Source: Actinomycetota bacterium (lineage in GTDB: Bacteria > Actinomycetota > Actinomycetes > Nanopelagicales > Nanopelagicaceae). Taken from it: 13,597 nucleotides of DNA. The translations under genes were made by a program, and so were the position numbers. How positions within the stretch are numbered: position 1 is the first letter of the stretch; every line of letters starts with the position of its first letter. Under the pieces are notes generated by a model. That model made no database searches. It was given only the letters and a program-made list of their open reading frames with translations, and was not told the origin of the DNA. The DNA is taken from contig CANCGX010000024.1 in NCBI GenBank assembly GCA_947377725.1, positions 1-13,597 of the forward strand, given 5' to 3'. Below, in pieces: positions 1-6,117 of the stretch.

Positions 1-990
1 CCATCGCCATCTGATCCCCGAAATGTTTTAAAGCGCGTTTTGAATCACGCAGCAAAGATGGGCTACACCTGTTACACCCACCCCGAAATGGAATTCTTCC
101 TCTTCAAGAATGCACCTGAAGTTGGAAAAGCGCCAGTACCCGTTGATCAAGGTGGTTATTTTGACCAGACTCCGGCTACGGTTGGAAATGATTTCCGACG
201 TAATGCAATCACGATGTTGGAATCAATGGGAGTCTCTGTTGAATTCTCACATCATGAAGGAGCGCCGGGTCAGCAAGAAATCGATCTTCGATATGCCGAT
301 GCACTTTCCACCGCGGATAACATCATGACTTTCAGGCATGTCGTTAAAGAAGTTGCTCTTGAACAAGGCTTCCACGCATCCTTTATGCCAAAACCATTCA
401 CTGAGCATCCTGGTAGTGGAATGCACACCCACATCTCACTCTTTCGTGAAGAAGCGAATGCATTCCACGAAGAAGGCGCGCCATTCTCTCTTTCACCAAT
501 CGGTCGTCAATTTATTGCTGGCATCATGAAGCACGCACGAGAATTCACGTTGATCACAAATCAATGGGTTAATTCATATAAGCGCATTCATGGCGGGGGA
601 GAAGCACCAGCTGCTGTCACATGGGGAACTAATTCTCGTAGCGCTCTCGTGCGTATTCCGGCATACAAGCCGCTGAAAGAGAACAGCACTCGAATTGAAG
701 TTCGATCACCTGATTCTGCATGCAATCCTTATCTTGCATTTGCAGTCATGATTGCGGCAGGGCTCAAGGGAATTGAAGAGAAGTATGAATTAGTTGAATC
801 CGATGGAAGCGTCGCTTTGCCTGCTAACCTCGATGAAGCGATTGCTGCGATGGAATCAAGCGCGCTCGTTCGTGAAACATTGGGCGAAGATGTCTTCGAA
901 TACGTCTTGAGAAATAAGAAGTCTGAGTGGGAGGAATACCGTAAACAGGTATCTGCCTACGAATTAGACAGATATTTGCCGATTCTCTAG
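1..990 (+). CDS. glnA: Glutamine synthetase family protein (GSI type, GlnA2-like), 5' end outside window
   Basis: The reading frame is open from base 1, so this is the C-terminal ~329 residues of a longer protein; the TTG at 40 is internal, not a start. The fragment carries the catalytic glutamine synthetase core: EMEFFLF, the ATP/glutamate-binding GSGMHTHISLF (about 415-447), VNSYKRIHGG, RSALVRIP and RIEVRSPD followed by CNPYLAF. The family ligates ammonia (or an amine) to glutamate using ATP in a cytosolic dodecamer. The NLYDLPP adenylylation segment of GSI-beta enzymes is absent; the C-terminus instead ends EYRKQVSAYELDRYLPIL, as in actinobacterial GlnA2-type proteins. I infer an enzyme not controlled by GlnE. 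Some Streptomyces paralogues of this kind act on polyamines, so true glutamine synthesis is not certain. The leuA promoter begins inside its last codons. Confidence 0.93.
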   Translation, partial: PSPSDPRNVLKRVLNHAAKMGYTCYTHPEMEFFLFKNAPEVGKAPVPVDQGGYFDQTPATVGNDFRRNAITMLESMGVSVEFSHHEGAPGQQEIDLRYADALSTADNIMTFRHVVKEVALEQGFHASFMPKPFTEHPGSGMHTHISLFREEANAFHEEGAPFSLSPIGRQFIAGIMKHAREFTLITNQWVNSYKRIHGGGEAPAAVTWGTNSRSALVRIPAYKPLKENSTRIEVRSPDSACNPYLAFAVMIAAGLKGIEEKYELVESDGSVALPANLDEAIAAMESSALVRETLGEDVFEYVLRNKKSEWEEYRKQVSAYELDRYLPIL

Positions 991-1010
991 TCCTGCCTTA
1001 CGCTTAAACC
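976..1010 (+). promoter_or_regulatory. Promoter of the leuA leader transcript
   Basis: A -35-like TTGCCG (976-981) and a -10-like TACGCT (999-1004) are separated by exactly 17 bases. The -10 box ends six bases before the ATG of the leader peptide at 1011, so transcription is predicted to begin at or next to that ATG, giving a leaderless message. The promoter overlaps the end of the upstream glutamine synthetase gene. This is prediction from sequence only. Confidence 0.6.
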
Positions 1011-1058
1011 ATGTTTACGCGCAGCTTGCTACTTATCTGCCGTGGCGGGGCCAAATAA
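1011..1058 (+). CDS. leuL: leuA leader peptide (15 aa, three consecutive Leu codons)
   Basis: This short ORF encodes MFTRSLLLICRGGAK. Codons 6-8 (1026-1034) are TTG, CTA and CTT, three successive leucines written with three different codons, followed by Ile. A stop codon (TAA, 1005-1007) lies in frame just upstream, so the ATG at 1011 is the only start. There is no Shine-Dalgarno sequence, and the -10 box TACGCT ends six bases upstream, fitting leaderless translation. Its stop codon (1056-1058) lies within the loop of a strong hairpin. Position before leuA, size and the leucine run together mark it as a leucine-sensing leader peptide: ribosome progress through the Leu codons would report the supply of charged tRNA-Leu and control leuA. 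Confidence 0.82.
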   Translation: MFTRSLLLICRGGAK

Positions 1059-1109
1059 CCGGTCCCCTCGCCGCGGGAGTTTTGCGTACCGGTAAAACAC
1101 TTTAACCGG
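1040..1109 (+). promoter_or_regulatory. leuA leader RNA: hairpin, candidate pseudoknot and competing hairpin (LEU-element-like)
   Basis: Hairpin A pairs 1040-1050 with 1066-1076 (11 bp, with two G-U pairs) and contains the leader-peptide stop codon in its loop. The loop holds ACCGGT (1058-1063), which is self-complementary and repeated at 1088-1093, so loop and downstream strand can form a 6-bp H-type pseudoknot. Hairpin B pairs CCGGTAAA (1089-1096) with 1101-1109 (8 bp, one bulged A, ACAC loop). It uses the same CCGGT, so B and the pseudoknot exclude each other. Hairpin B ends three bases before the AGGA ahead of leuA. Hairpin A is followed by GGAGTTTT, a poor U-tract. Conserved pseudoknots called LEU elements are known upstream of actinobacterial leuA genes; this region looks like one. 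Which conformer is the active state is inference. Confidence 0.65.
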
Positions 1110-1129
1110 GCAGGACTTCAAAGAAAGTA

Positions 1130-2878
1130 GTGGGTAAGAAAATGAATTTTCCAAAGCAAAAACCTTCGACGATGCCAATCCATCGTTATGCACCATTTAT
1201 TCCTGTTGATTTAACAGATCGCACATGGCCAACCAAGCAAATCACAACTGCGCCAAAGTGGTGTTCAGTAGATCTACGTGATGGCAATCAGGCTCTTATT
1301 GATCCTATGGATCCACATCGCAAACTCACAATGTTTAATCTTTTGGTAGCAATGGGTTACAAAGAAATCGAAGTTGGTTTCCCTTCTGCATCACAAATGG
1401 ATTTCGATTTCGTTCGTAAAATCATCGACGAGAACCTCATTCCTGATGATGTCACCATTCAAGTTTTAACTCAGGCACGCGAATCACTTATCCGACGCAC
1501 CTATGAAGCAATCAAAGGTTCCAAGAGCGCCGTTGTCCATCTTTACAACAGCACCTCAACGCTTCAACGTCGCGTTGTGTTTGGACTAGATAAAGAAGGC
1601 ATCAAGAAGATTGCAACTGAAGGTGCCGAACTTTGCCTTCGCCTTACAGATACCGTCCCAGGAACACTTGTTTCTTTTGAGTATTCTCCAGAGTCTTACA
1701 CTGGCACCGAACTTGAGTACGCACTTGAAGTGTGTGATGCCGTCAATGATATTTGGCGCCCAACTCCTGAATGGAAGACGATTATGAATCTTCCAGCAAC
1801 AGTAGAGATGGCGACACCAAACGTCTACGCAGATTCCATTGAATGGATGCATCGCAATCTCAAGTATCGCAATTCAATCGTGCTTTCTCTACACCCACAT
1901 AACGATCGTGGAACTGGAGTTGCAGCGGCTGAACTTGGTTACTTAGCTGGAGCAGATCGAATTGAAGGAACGCTCTTTGGAAACGGTGAGCGCACCGGAA
2001 ACGTATGCCTTGTGACTCTTGGTCTTAATATGTTTAGCCAAGGCGTCGATCCACATATTGATTTCTCTGATATCGAAGAAGTGCGTCGCACTGTTGAATA
2101 TTGCAACCAACTTCGTGTTCCAGAACGTCATCCGTATGGCGGCGACCTTGTGTTCACTGCTTTCTCAGGTTCTCATCAAGATGCAATCAAAAAGGGATTC
2201 GATCATTTAGAGCGCGACGCAAAAGCAGCTGGCGTCGAAGTGAAAGATCAAGCATGGGCAGTTCCTTATCTTCCAATTGATCCACTTGATATCGGCCGCT
2301 CATATGAAGCAGTTATCCGAGTGAATTCGCAGTCAGGTAAGGGTGGAGTGGCCTATCTGATGAAGACTGAGCACCAACTCGATCTTCCACGTCGCCTGCA
2401 AATTGAATTTAGCCAGGTTGTTCAAGCGAAAACTGATGCTGATGGCGGTGAAGTTTCACCAGATCAATTGTGGGCAATCTTTGAAGACGAGTACCTGCCA
2501 TCGAAAATTAAGCCATGGGGTCAATTTAAGCTGAAGTCTTTATCGCAAAGCGGAGAGATGGATGCAGATACTCGCCTTGAGATTGAACTTTCCGATAGCA
2601 ACGAAATTCAAAAGCTCTCTGGTGTTGGAAACGGACCAATTGCTGCATTCCTCAATATCTTAAACGCATATATGCCAAAGCTAGATGTTCGTGTTTTGGA
2701 TTATTACGAGCACGCTCTCTCTGCTGGTGGCGATGCTAAAGCTGCTGCATACCTCGAATGTGAAGTTGCCGGAAAGACTTTCTGGGGCGTTGGAATCGAT
2801 CCATCGACAACAACCGCATCACTTAAAGCTGTTGTTTCAGCTGTTAACAGAGGGCTTCGTTCGCACCTTACTGCGTAA
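1130..2878 (+). CDS. leuA: 2-isopropylmalate synthase
   Basis: This enzyme condenses acetyl-CoA with 2-ketoisovalerate to 2-isopropylmalate, the first committed step of leucine synthesis, in the cytosol. The 582-residue protein has the expected length and close resemblance to actinobacterial LeuA. It shows the N-terminal SMPIHRY-like segment (here TMPIHRY), the active-site VDLRDGNQAL (residues 47-56), the metal-binding HPHNDRG (H255 and H257), GNGERTGN and SGSHQDAIKKGF. A C-terminal regulatory domain (about 440-580) normally binds leucine for feedback inhibition. The GTG at 1130 is chosen as start; an AGGA lies 14 bases upstream and the site is weak. ATG at 1142 (removing four residues) is an equally reasonable start. 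Expression is probably controlled by the leader peptide and folded RNA at 1011-1117. The gene ends tail to tail with the next, overlapping by 11 bases. Confidence 0.97.
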   Translation: MGKKMNFPKQKPSTMPIHRYAPFIPVDLTDRTWPTKQITTAPKWCSVDLRDGNQALIDPMDPHRKLTMFNLLVAMGYKEIEVGFPSASQMDFDFVRKIIDENLIPDDVTIQVLTQARESLIRRTYEAIKGSKSAVVHLYNSTSTLQRRVVFGLDKEGIKKIATEGAELCLRLTDTVPGTLVSFEYSPESYTGTELEYALEVCDAVNDIWRPTPEWKTIMNLPATVEMATPNVYADSIEWMHRNLKYRNSIVLSLHPHNDRGTGVAAAELGYLAGADRIEGTLFGNGERTGNVCLVTLGLNMFSQGVDPHIDFSDIEEVRRTVEYCNQLRVPERHPYGGDLVFTAFSGSHQDAIKKGFDHLERDAKAAGVEVKDQAWAVPYLPIDPLDIGRSYEAVIRVNSQSGKGGVAYLMKTEHQLDLPRRLQIEFSQVVQAKTDADGGEVSPDQLWAIFEDEYLPSKIKPWGQFKLKSLSQSGEMDADTRLEIELSDSNEIQKLSGVGNGPIAAFLNILNAYMPKLDVRVLDYYEHALSAGGDAKAAAYLECEVAGKTFWGVGIDPSTTTASLKAVVSAVNRGLRSHLTA

Positions 2879-3797
2879 GCAGTTTTATTGTTGAAGCAAT
2901 TTCATCATGCATAGCATTGGTGATGTCGCTTATTCCTGCAATCATGAAAGCTCCGTGATGGGCGTCGTCATAATGAATGTGCTGCACGGCAACATTGTCT
3001 TCGCGGAGTTTGACTGCGTAGCGTGTTCCGTCGTCACGTAAAACGTCATATTCAGAGGTGATGACTAACGCTGGAGCAACTCCTTCAAGAGTCTTTGCAT
3101 GGATAGGAAATGCGTAAGGGTTGTGCCTGTCTGCTTTGGTTACATATTCGTCAACGAAATAATCCATACCTCGTTTGGTAAGTCCAAAACCTTCTGCATA
3201 TTTATTTCCTGAATCTGTTTCAAAAGTGTCATCGCAGCATGGATAGACCAAGATTTGGTAGGCAAGTGGATAGCTGCCCTCATCGCGATTCTTCAACGCC
3301 ACGGCGGCTGAGAGGTTTCCGCCAGCACTATCGCCAGCAACGCCAACTTTGCGCGGATCAATTCCAAGTTTTTCTGCGTTGGCCATTGCCCATTCAACAG
3401 TTACGTAGCAATCATCAAAAGGAATCGGGAACTTATGTTCAGGGGCTTTCTGGTAGTTAGGAGCAATCACTATTGCACCAGTGCGGTTGGCAAGAGAGCG
3501 AAGTACTACGTCATAGTTATCAACGTTTGAAAGGACCCACCCACCTCCATGGAAGAAGACCATCGCGGAATCACTCGTCTTATTTAACGGGGTAACAATG
3601 CGTACGGGAATGTAAGCGGTTGGTCCGGGAATAAAGATGTCTTGAACAGATGCGACCTCTTCGCCAGGTCCGGTTGCTGCGATATCAGGAAGACCATTGC
3701 GTCGAAGCACTTCGACAGGCGCCTCGCCAGGACCTGGAAGTCCAAGTTCGGCTTTCTTGCGGAGAAGTTCTTGAATTTCAGGGCGAAGTTCGGTCAT
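2868..3797 (-). CDS. Alpha/beta hydrolase, HSL-type (family IV) esterase
   Basis: The 309-residue protein is of normal length for hormone-sensitive-lipase-like carboxylesterases, which cleave short-chain acyl esters. The oxyanion-hole HGGG is at residues 83-86 and the nucleophile elbow GDSAGG at 155-160, with Ser157. The likely acid is Asp251 in SEYDVLRDDG, and the base is His in DDAHHGAF (about 280-281). No signal peptide or membrane segment is seen, so it is probably cytosolic. The physiological substrate cannot be told. ATG at 3797 is preceded by TGAGGTT and by a -10-like TATTGT seven bases from the start. The gene converges on leuA with an 11-base overlap of coding ends (2868-2878) and diverges from recO across a 50-base gap. 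Confidence 0.93.
   Translation of the reverse strand: MTELRPEIQELLRKKAELGLPGPGEAPVEVLRRNGLPDIAATGPGEEVASVQDIFIPGPTAYIPVRIVTPLNKTSDSAMVFFHGGGWVLSNVDNYDVVLRSLANRTGAIVIAPNYQKAPEHKFPIPFDDCYVTVEWAMANAEKLGIDPRKVGVAGDSAGGNLSAAVALKNRDEGSYPLAYQILVYPCCDDTFETDSGNKYAEGFGLTKRGMDYFVDEYVTKADRHNPYAFPIHAKTLEGVAPALVITSEYDVLRDDGTRYAVKLREDNVAVQHIHYDDAHHGAFMIAGISDITNAMHDEIASTIKLLTQ
2870..2893 (+). terminator. Possible intrinsic terminator of leuA
   Basis: ACTGC (2870-2874), a GTAA loop and GCAGT (2879-2883) form a 5-bp hairpin followed by TTTATTGTTG. It includes the leuA stop codon and lies within the overlap with the convergent hydrolase gene. The stem is short, so efficiency is uncertain. Confidence 0.45.
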
Positions 3798-3804
3798 AAC
3801 CTCA

Positions 3805-3810
3805 ACAATA
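3805..3810 (-). promoter_or_regulatory. -10-like box for the hydrolase gene
   Basis: On the minus strand this reads TATTGT and lies seven bases before the ATG, so a transcript would start at or beside the start codon. No convincing -35 element is visible at the usual spacing. Confidence 0.35.
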
Positions 3811-3835
3811 CAGAGGTAACACCTACCTCCTGGTC

Positions 3836-3841
3836 TAAGTT
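3836..3841 (+). promoter_or_regulatory. -10-like box for recO (leaderless geometry)
   Basis: TAAGTT ends exactly six bases before the GTG start of recO, and there is no Shine-Dalgarno sequence between. Predicted transcription start coincides with the start codon. No clear -35 is visible. Confidence 0.45.
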
Positions 3842-3847
3842 AAGCCT

Positions 3848-4585
3848 GTGGCTACATACCGAGACCAAGCAATTGTCTTGCGTACCCAGAAATTAGGGGA
3901 GGCCGATCGAATCATTACGCTCTTTACTCGTGAGCATGGGCGCATCAAAGCTGTTGCGAAGGGAGTGCGTCGCACCAAATCTCGTTGGGGAGCACGTCTT
4001 GAACCAACATCCCATGTTGACCTCCAGTTGTATACAGGCAAGTCTCTCGACACCGTTACCCAGGCAGTTTCGATTGAGCATTTTGGTGATCGCCTCTCCG
4101 AGGATTATCAGAAGTGGACGATTGCCAATGCAATTCTTGAAGCAGCAGAACGGTTTACTGCTCATGAGCATGAACCAGCTCTTCAGCAATATTTACTTCT
4201 TGTCGGGGCACTTAAAGCTTTGGCTTACGAAACTTACGATTCATCCCTGATCTTGGATGCATTCTTATTGCGCTCGCTTGCTGTTGCAGGTTATGCGCCA
4301 TCTCTCGTTAATTGTTCAGTCTGTGATGAACCTGGGCCGCATCGCTATTTCTCTTTAGTTGGTGGAGGTCTTGTCTGTGATTCTTGTAAACCATCGGCGG
4401 CCGCAACTCCATCTGTTGAGACATTGGCATTGATGCAGCAATTGCTTTCAAGTGATTGGGAATTGGCGGTGGGGTCAGAGCTTCGCCACCAGCGCGAAGC
4501 TTCAGGTCTCATTGCCGCATATTTACAGTGGCATCTTGAAAGAGGTTTGCGAAGCTTGCCGCTAGTGGAGAGGCTTGCAACATGA
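3848..4585 (+). CDS. recO: DNA repair protein RecO
   Basis: RecO works with RecR (and RecF) to load RecA onto SSB-coated single-stranded DNA during recombinational repair. The 245-residue protein has the typical length. The N-terminal OB-fold region (about 1-80) shows the familiar YRDQAIVLRTQKLGEADRI opening and the basic KGVRRTKSRWGARLEP segment. A helical middle part follows. Two CxxC pairs, C156/C159 and C177/C180, form the zinc site seen in many RecO proteins. GTG at 3848 is the start: it places the conserved N-terminus immediately and lies six bases from a TAAGTT box. The stop codon overlaps the uppS start as ATGA, so the two genes are translationally coupled. recO beside uppS is a common actinobacterial pairing. 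Confidence 0.96.
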   Translation: MATYRDQAIVLRTQKLGEADRIITLFTREHGRIKAVAKGVRRTKSRWGARLEPTSHVDLQLYTGKSLDTVTQAVSIEHFGDRLSEDYQKWTIANAILEAAERFTAHEHEPALQQYLLLVGALKALAYETYDSSLILDAFLLRSLAVAGYAPSLVNCSVCDEPGPHRYFSLVGGGLVCDSCKPSAAATPSVETLALMQQLLSSDWELAVGSELRHQREASGLIAAYLQWHLERGLRSLPLVERLAT

Positions 4586-5286
4586 GTATTGCGATTCCAC
4601 ATCATGTAGCTGTCGTCATGGATGGCAACGGGCGTTGGGCTAAAAAGCGCGGACTCCCACGCACAGCAGGGCATGAAGCAGGCGAAGCGGCACTTTTTGA
4701 TGTTGTTGAAGGAGCCATAGATTTTGGCGTTAAAGAACTCAGCGCATATGCGTTCAGTACTGAAAATTGGAAACGAAGCCCTGAAGAAGTGAAATTCTTG
4801 ATGGGATTTAATCGCGATGTCATCCGCCGCCGCCGTGATCAAATGAACGAGATGGGCGTACGTATTCGCTGGGTCGGTAAGGAGCAGCGATTATGGAAAA
4901 GCGTTTTGAGCGAACTTATTGAAGCTGAGGAACTGACGAAGAAAAATAAAGCATTCACGCTAAATATGTGTGTGAATTATGGGGGCCGTGCTGAGATTGT
5001 TGATGCCACAACAAAGATTGCTAGGGATATCGCAAGGCGAAAAATTAAGCCTGATCAAATAAACGAGAAGCTCTTTGCAAAGTATTTATATAACCCTGGC
5101 ATGAGCGATGTAGATTTATTTCTACGTTCGTCGGGCGAGCAGCGCACAAGCAACTTCTTGCCGTGGCAGAGTGTTTATGCAGAGATGGTATTTATGAATG
5201 TTTTGTGGCCAGATGTAACACGTAAGACGTTGTGGGACGCAATTGAGATTTATGCTGAGCGGGAAAGACGTTTCGGCAAAGCTTAA
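4582..5286 (+). CDS. uppS: Isoprenyl transferase (undecaprenyl/polyprenyl diphosphate synthase)
   Basis: This cis-prenyltransferase elongates allylic diphosphates with isopentenyl diphosphate to make the lipid carrier for cell-wall synthesis. The 234-residue protein carries VVMDGNGRWAKKRG, with catalytic Asp14 and the conserved His31. It also has FSTENWKRS, the NYGGRAEI region, and RSSGEQRTSNFLPWQS (from Arg182), which binds the homoallylic substrate. WPDV and the ERERRFG tail match the family end. A Ser stands at residue 183 where Thr is frequent, and a Pro in FLPWQS where Leu is frequent; both look like ordinary variation. ATG at 4582 overlaps the recO stop by four bases, indicating coupled translation. 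Chain length of the product (C15 cis-farnesyl, C50 or C55) cannot be settled from sequence alone. Confidence 0.96.
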   Translation: MSIAIPHHVAVVMDGNGRWAKKRGLPRTAGHEAGEAALFDVVEGAIDFGVKELSAYAFSTENWKRSPEEVKFLMGFNRDVIRRRRDQMNEMGVRIRWVGKEQRLWKSVLSELIEAEELTKKNKAFTLNMCVNYGGRAEIVDATTKIARDIARRKIKPDQINEKLFAKYLYNPGMSDVDLFLRSSGEQRTSNFLPWQSVYAEMVFMNVLWPDVTRKTLWDAIEIYAERERRFGKA

Positions 5287-5295
5287 ATTTCCTTC

Positions 5296-6033
5296 CTAAA
5301 GAAGCGTTACAACACCAAACATAATCGCAACACCAGCAAGAGTTGTAAGCATGGTGACTCGTGATGGGTGAGCTGAATGTGCTTCAGGCAAAATGTGTGA
5401 AGTAGCGATGTAAATAATGATTCCGGAGAAAAGCGCTAAGTAAATTGCTAGCCAGGCAGGTGATGGATGCAAGGAAGTTCCAAGTGCTGCTCCACCGATT
5501 CGAGCTAGCGCATCCACAAAAAGTAAGTAGATTGCCGCAGTTGTCCAATGTCCCGTTTTCTTGAGCATTGCTACGGTGTTGAGACCATCGCTGAAGGCGT
5601 GAACAAGGAGTGCAAAGAAAATTGCGAGCCCCAATTTATTGCTGACATGGAATGCAACGCCAAGTGCGATGCCGTCTAGAAATACATGAATCGCCATGGC
5701 AAGTGCGCCAAAGCCGCCAGCAATATTGCCGTAATGAGAATGATCGTGTTCGTAATCTGAATTAGCAGGTTCGTGTCCGCCAAAGGATTCTTCGATAAAG
5801 TGAAGAGCAAGAAATCCTGCGAGGAATGCTATGGAAACTCCAGCGATTTTTCCATTGATCATCAGCGTTGATTCGGCGAAAACTTCCGGAAGCAAATCGA
5901 AAGCAACCAAGCCGAGCAAGAGTCCTGCCGAAAGGCCAAGAATCAGATGGAAGCGGTCCTTGGATTTGAGCGCAACTAATCCACCTACGGTGGTAGCGCC
6001 AACCGTGACAGCGGCCAGAATGATTGCGAGCAT
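5296..6033 (-). CDS. ZIP-family divalent metal (zinc) transporter
   Basis: This 245-residue integral membrane protein has about eight hydrophobic segments. TM2 carries DLLPE (46-50). The metal-binding motifs of the family are visible as HVFLDG (H116, D120) in the predicted TM4 and HAFSDG (H145, D149) in the predicted TM5. Between TM3 and TM4 lies a His/Asp-rich cytosolic loop, HEPANSDYEHDHSH (87-100), typical of ZIP proteins. The family imports zinc, iron or manganese; zinc is most likely here but not proven. The gene is convergent with uppS (9-base gap) and divergent from glyS. In Mycobacterium and Streptomyces the same interval holds zinc regulators or zinc uptake genes, which supports a zinc role. 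The ATG lies six bases from a TACACT box with no Shine-Dalgarno sequence. Confidence 0.9.
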   Translation of the reverse strand: MLAIILAAVTVGATTVGGLVALKSKDRFHLILGLSAGLLLGLVAFDLLPEVFAESTLMINGKIAGVSIAFLAGFLALHFIEESFGGHEPANSDYEHDHSHYGNIAGGFGALAMAIHVFLDGIALGVAFHVSNKLGLAIFFALLVHAFSDGLNTVAMLKKTGHWTTAAIYLLFVDALARIGGAALGTSLHPSPAWLAIYLALFSGIIIYIATSHILPEAHSAHPSRVTMLTTLAGVAIMFGVVTLL

Positions 6034-6039
6034 GAATTA

Positions 6040-6045
6040 AGTGTA
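6040..6045 (-). promoter_or_regulatory. -10-like box for the ZIP transporter (leaderless geometry)
   Basis: Read on the minus strand this is TACACT, ending six bases before the ATG at 6033. No Shine-Dalgarno is present, so a leaderless transcript is predicted. It lies ten bases from the oppositely oriented TATAAT used for glyS. I see no clear Zur-type palindrome. Confidence 0.45.
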
Positions 6046-6054
6046 ACGGGCGTC

Positions 6055-6117
6055 TATAATTACCAGTCTTGCGACCAGCAAGAGGAACAAGCCGACAGCC
6101 AGCCGGAGGAGAATAAA
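6055..6117 (+). promoter_or_regulatory. glyS promoter and 5' leader with strong ribosome binding site
   Basis: A perfect TATAAT (6055-6060) predicts transcription from about 6067. The ~50-base leader starts with a small hairpin, CTTGC (6068-6072) paired with GCAAG (6078-6082). It ends with a strong Shine-Dalgarno GGAGGA (6105-6110) seven bases before the ATG. No good -35 hexamer is seen at 16-18 bases. It is too short for a T-box. Confidence 0.55.

Noticed and set aside
40..990. TTG at 40 as the start of the glutamine synthetase-like gene
   Set aside because: The frame is open back to base 1 and the upstream residues (PSDPRNVLKRV) match the family, so the gene simply enters from outside the window.
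1040..1117. T-box riboswitch ahead of leuA
   Set aside because: No T-box core sequence or specifier-loop layout is present; the leader peptide and pseudoknot account for the region better.
5287..5304. Bidirectional terminator between uppS and the ZIP gene
   Set aside because: Only a 4-bp CTTC/GAAG hairpin is visible, with no proper U-tract on either strand.
6098..6111. 13 of 14 bases shared with the tRNA-Asn 3' end (12577-12590), suggesting an attachment-site pair
   Set aside because: The copy at 6098-6111 contains the glyS ribosome binding site, whose purine-rich sequence explains the match. No integrase or mobile genes lie between, only housekeeping genes.
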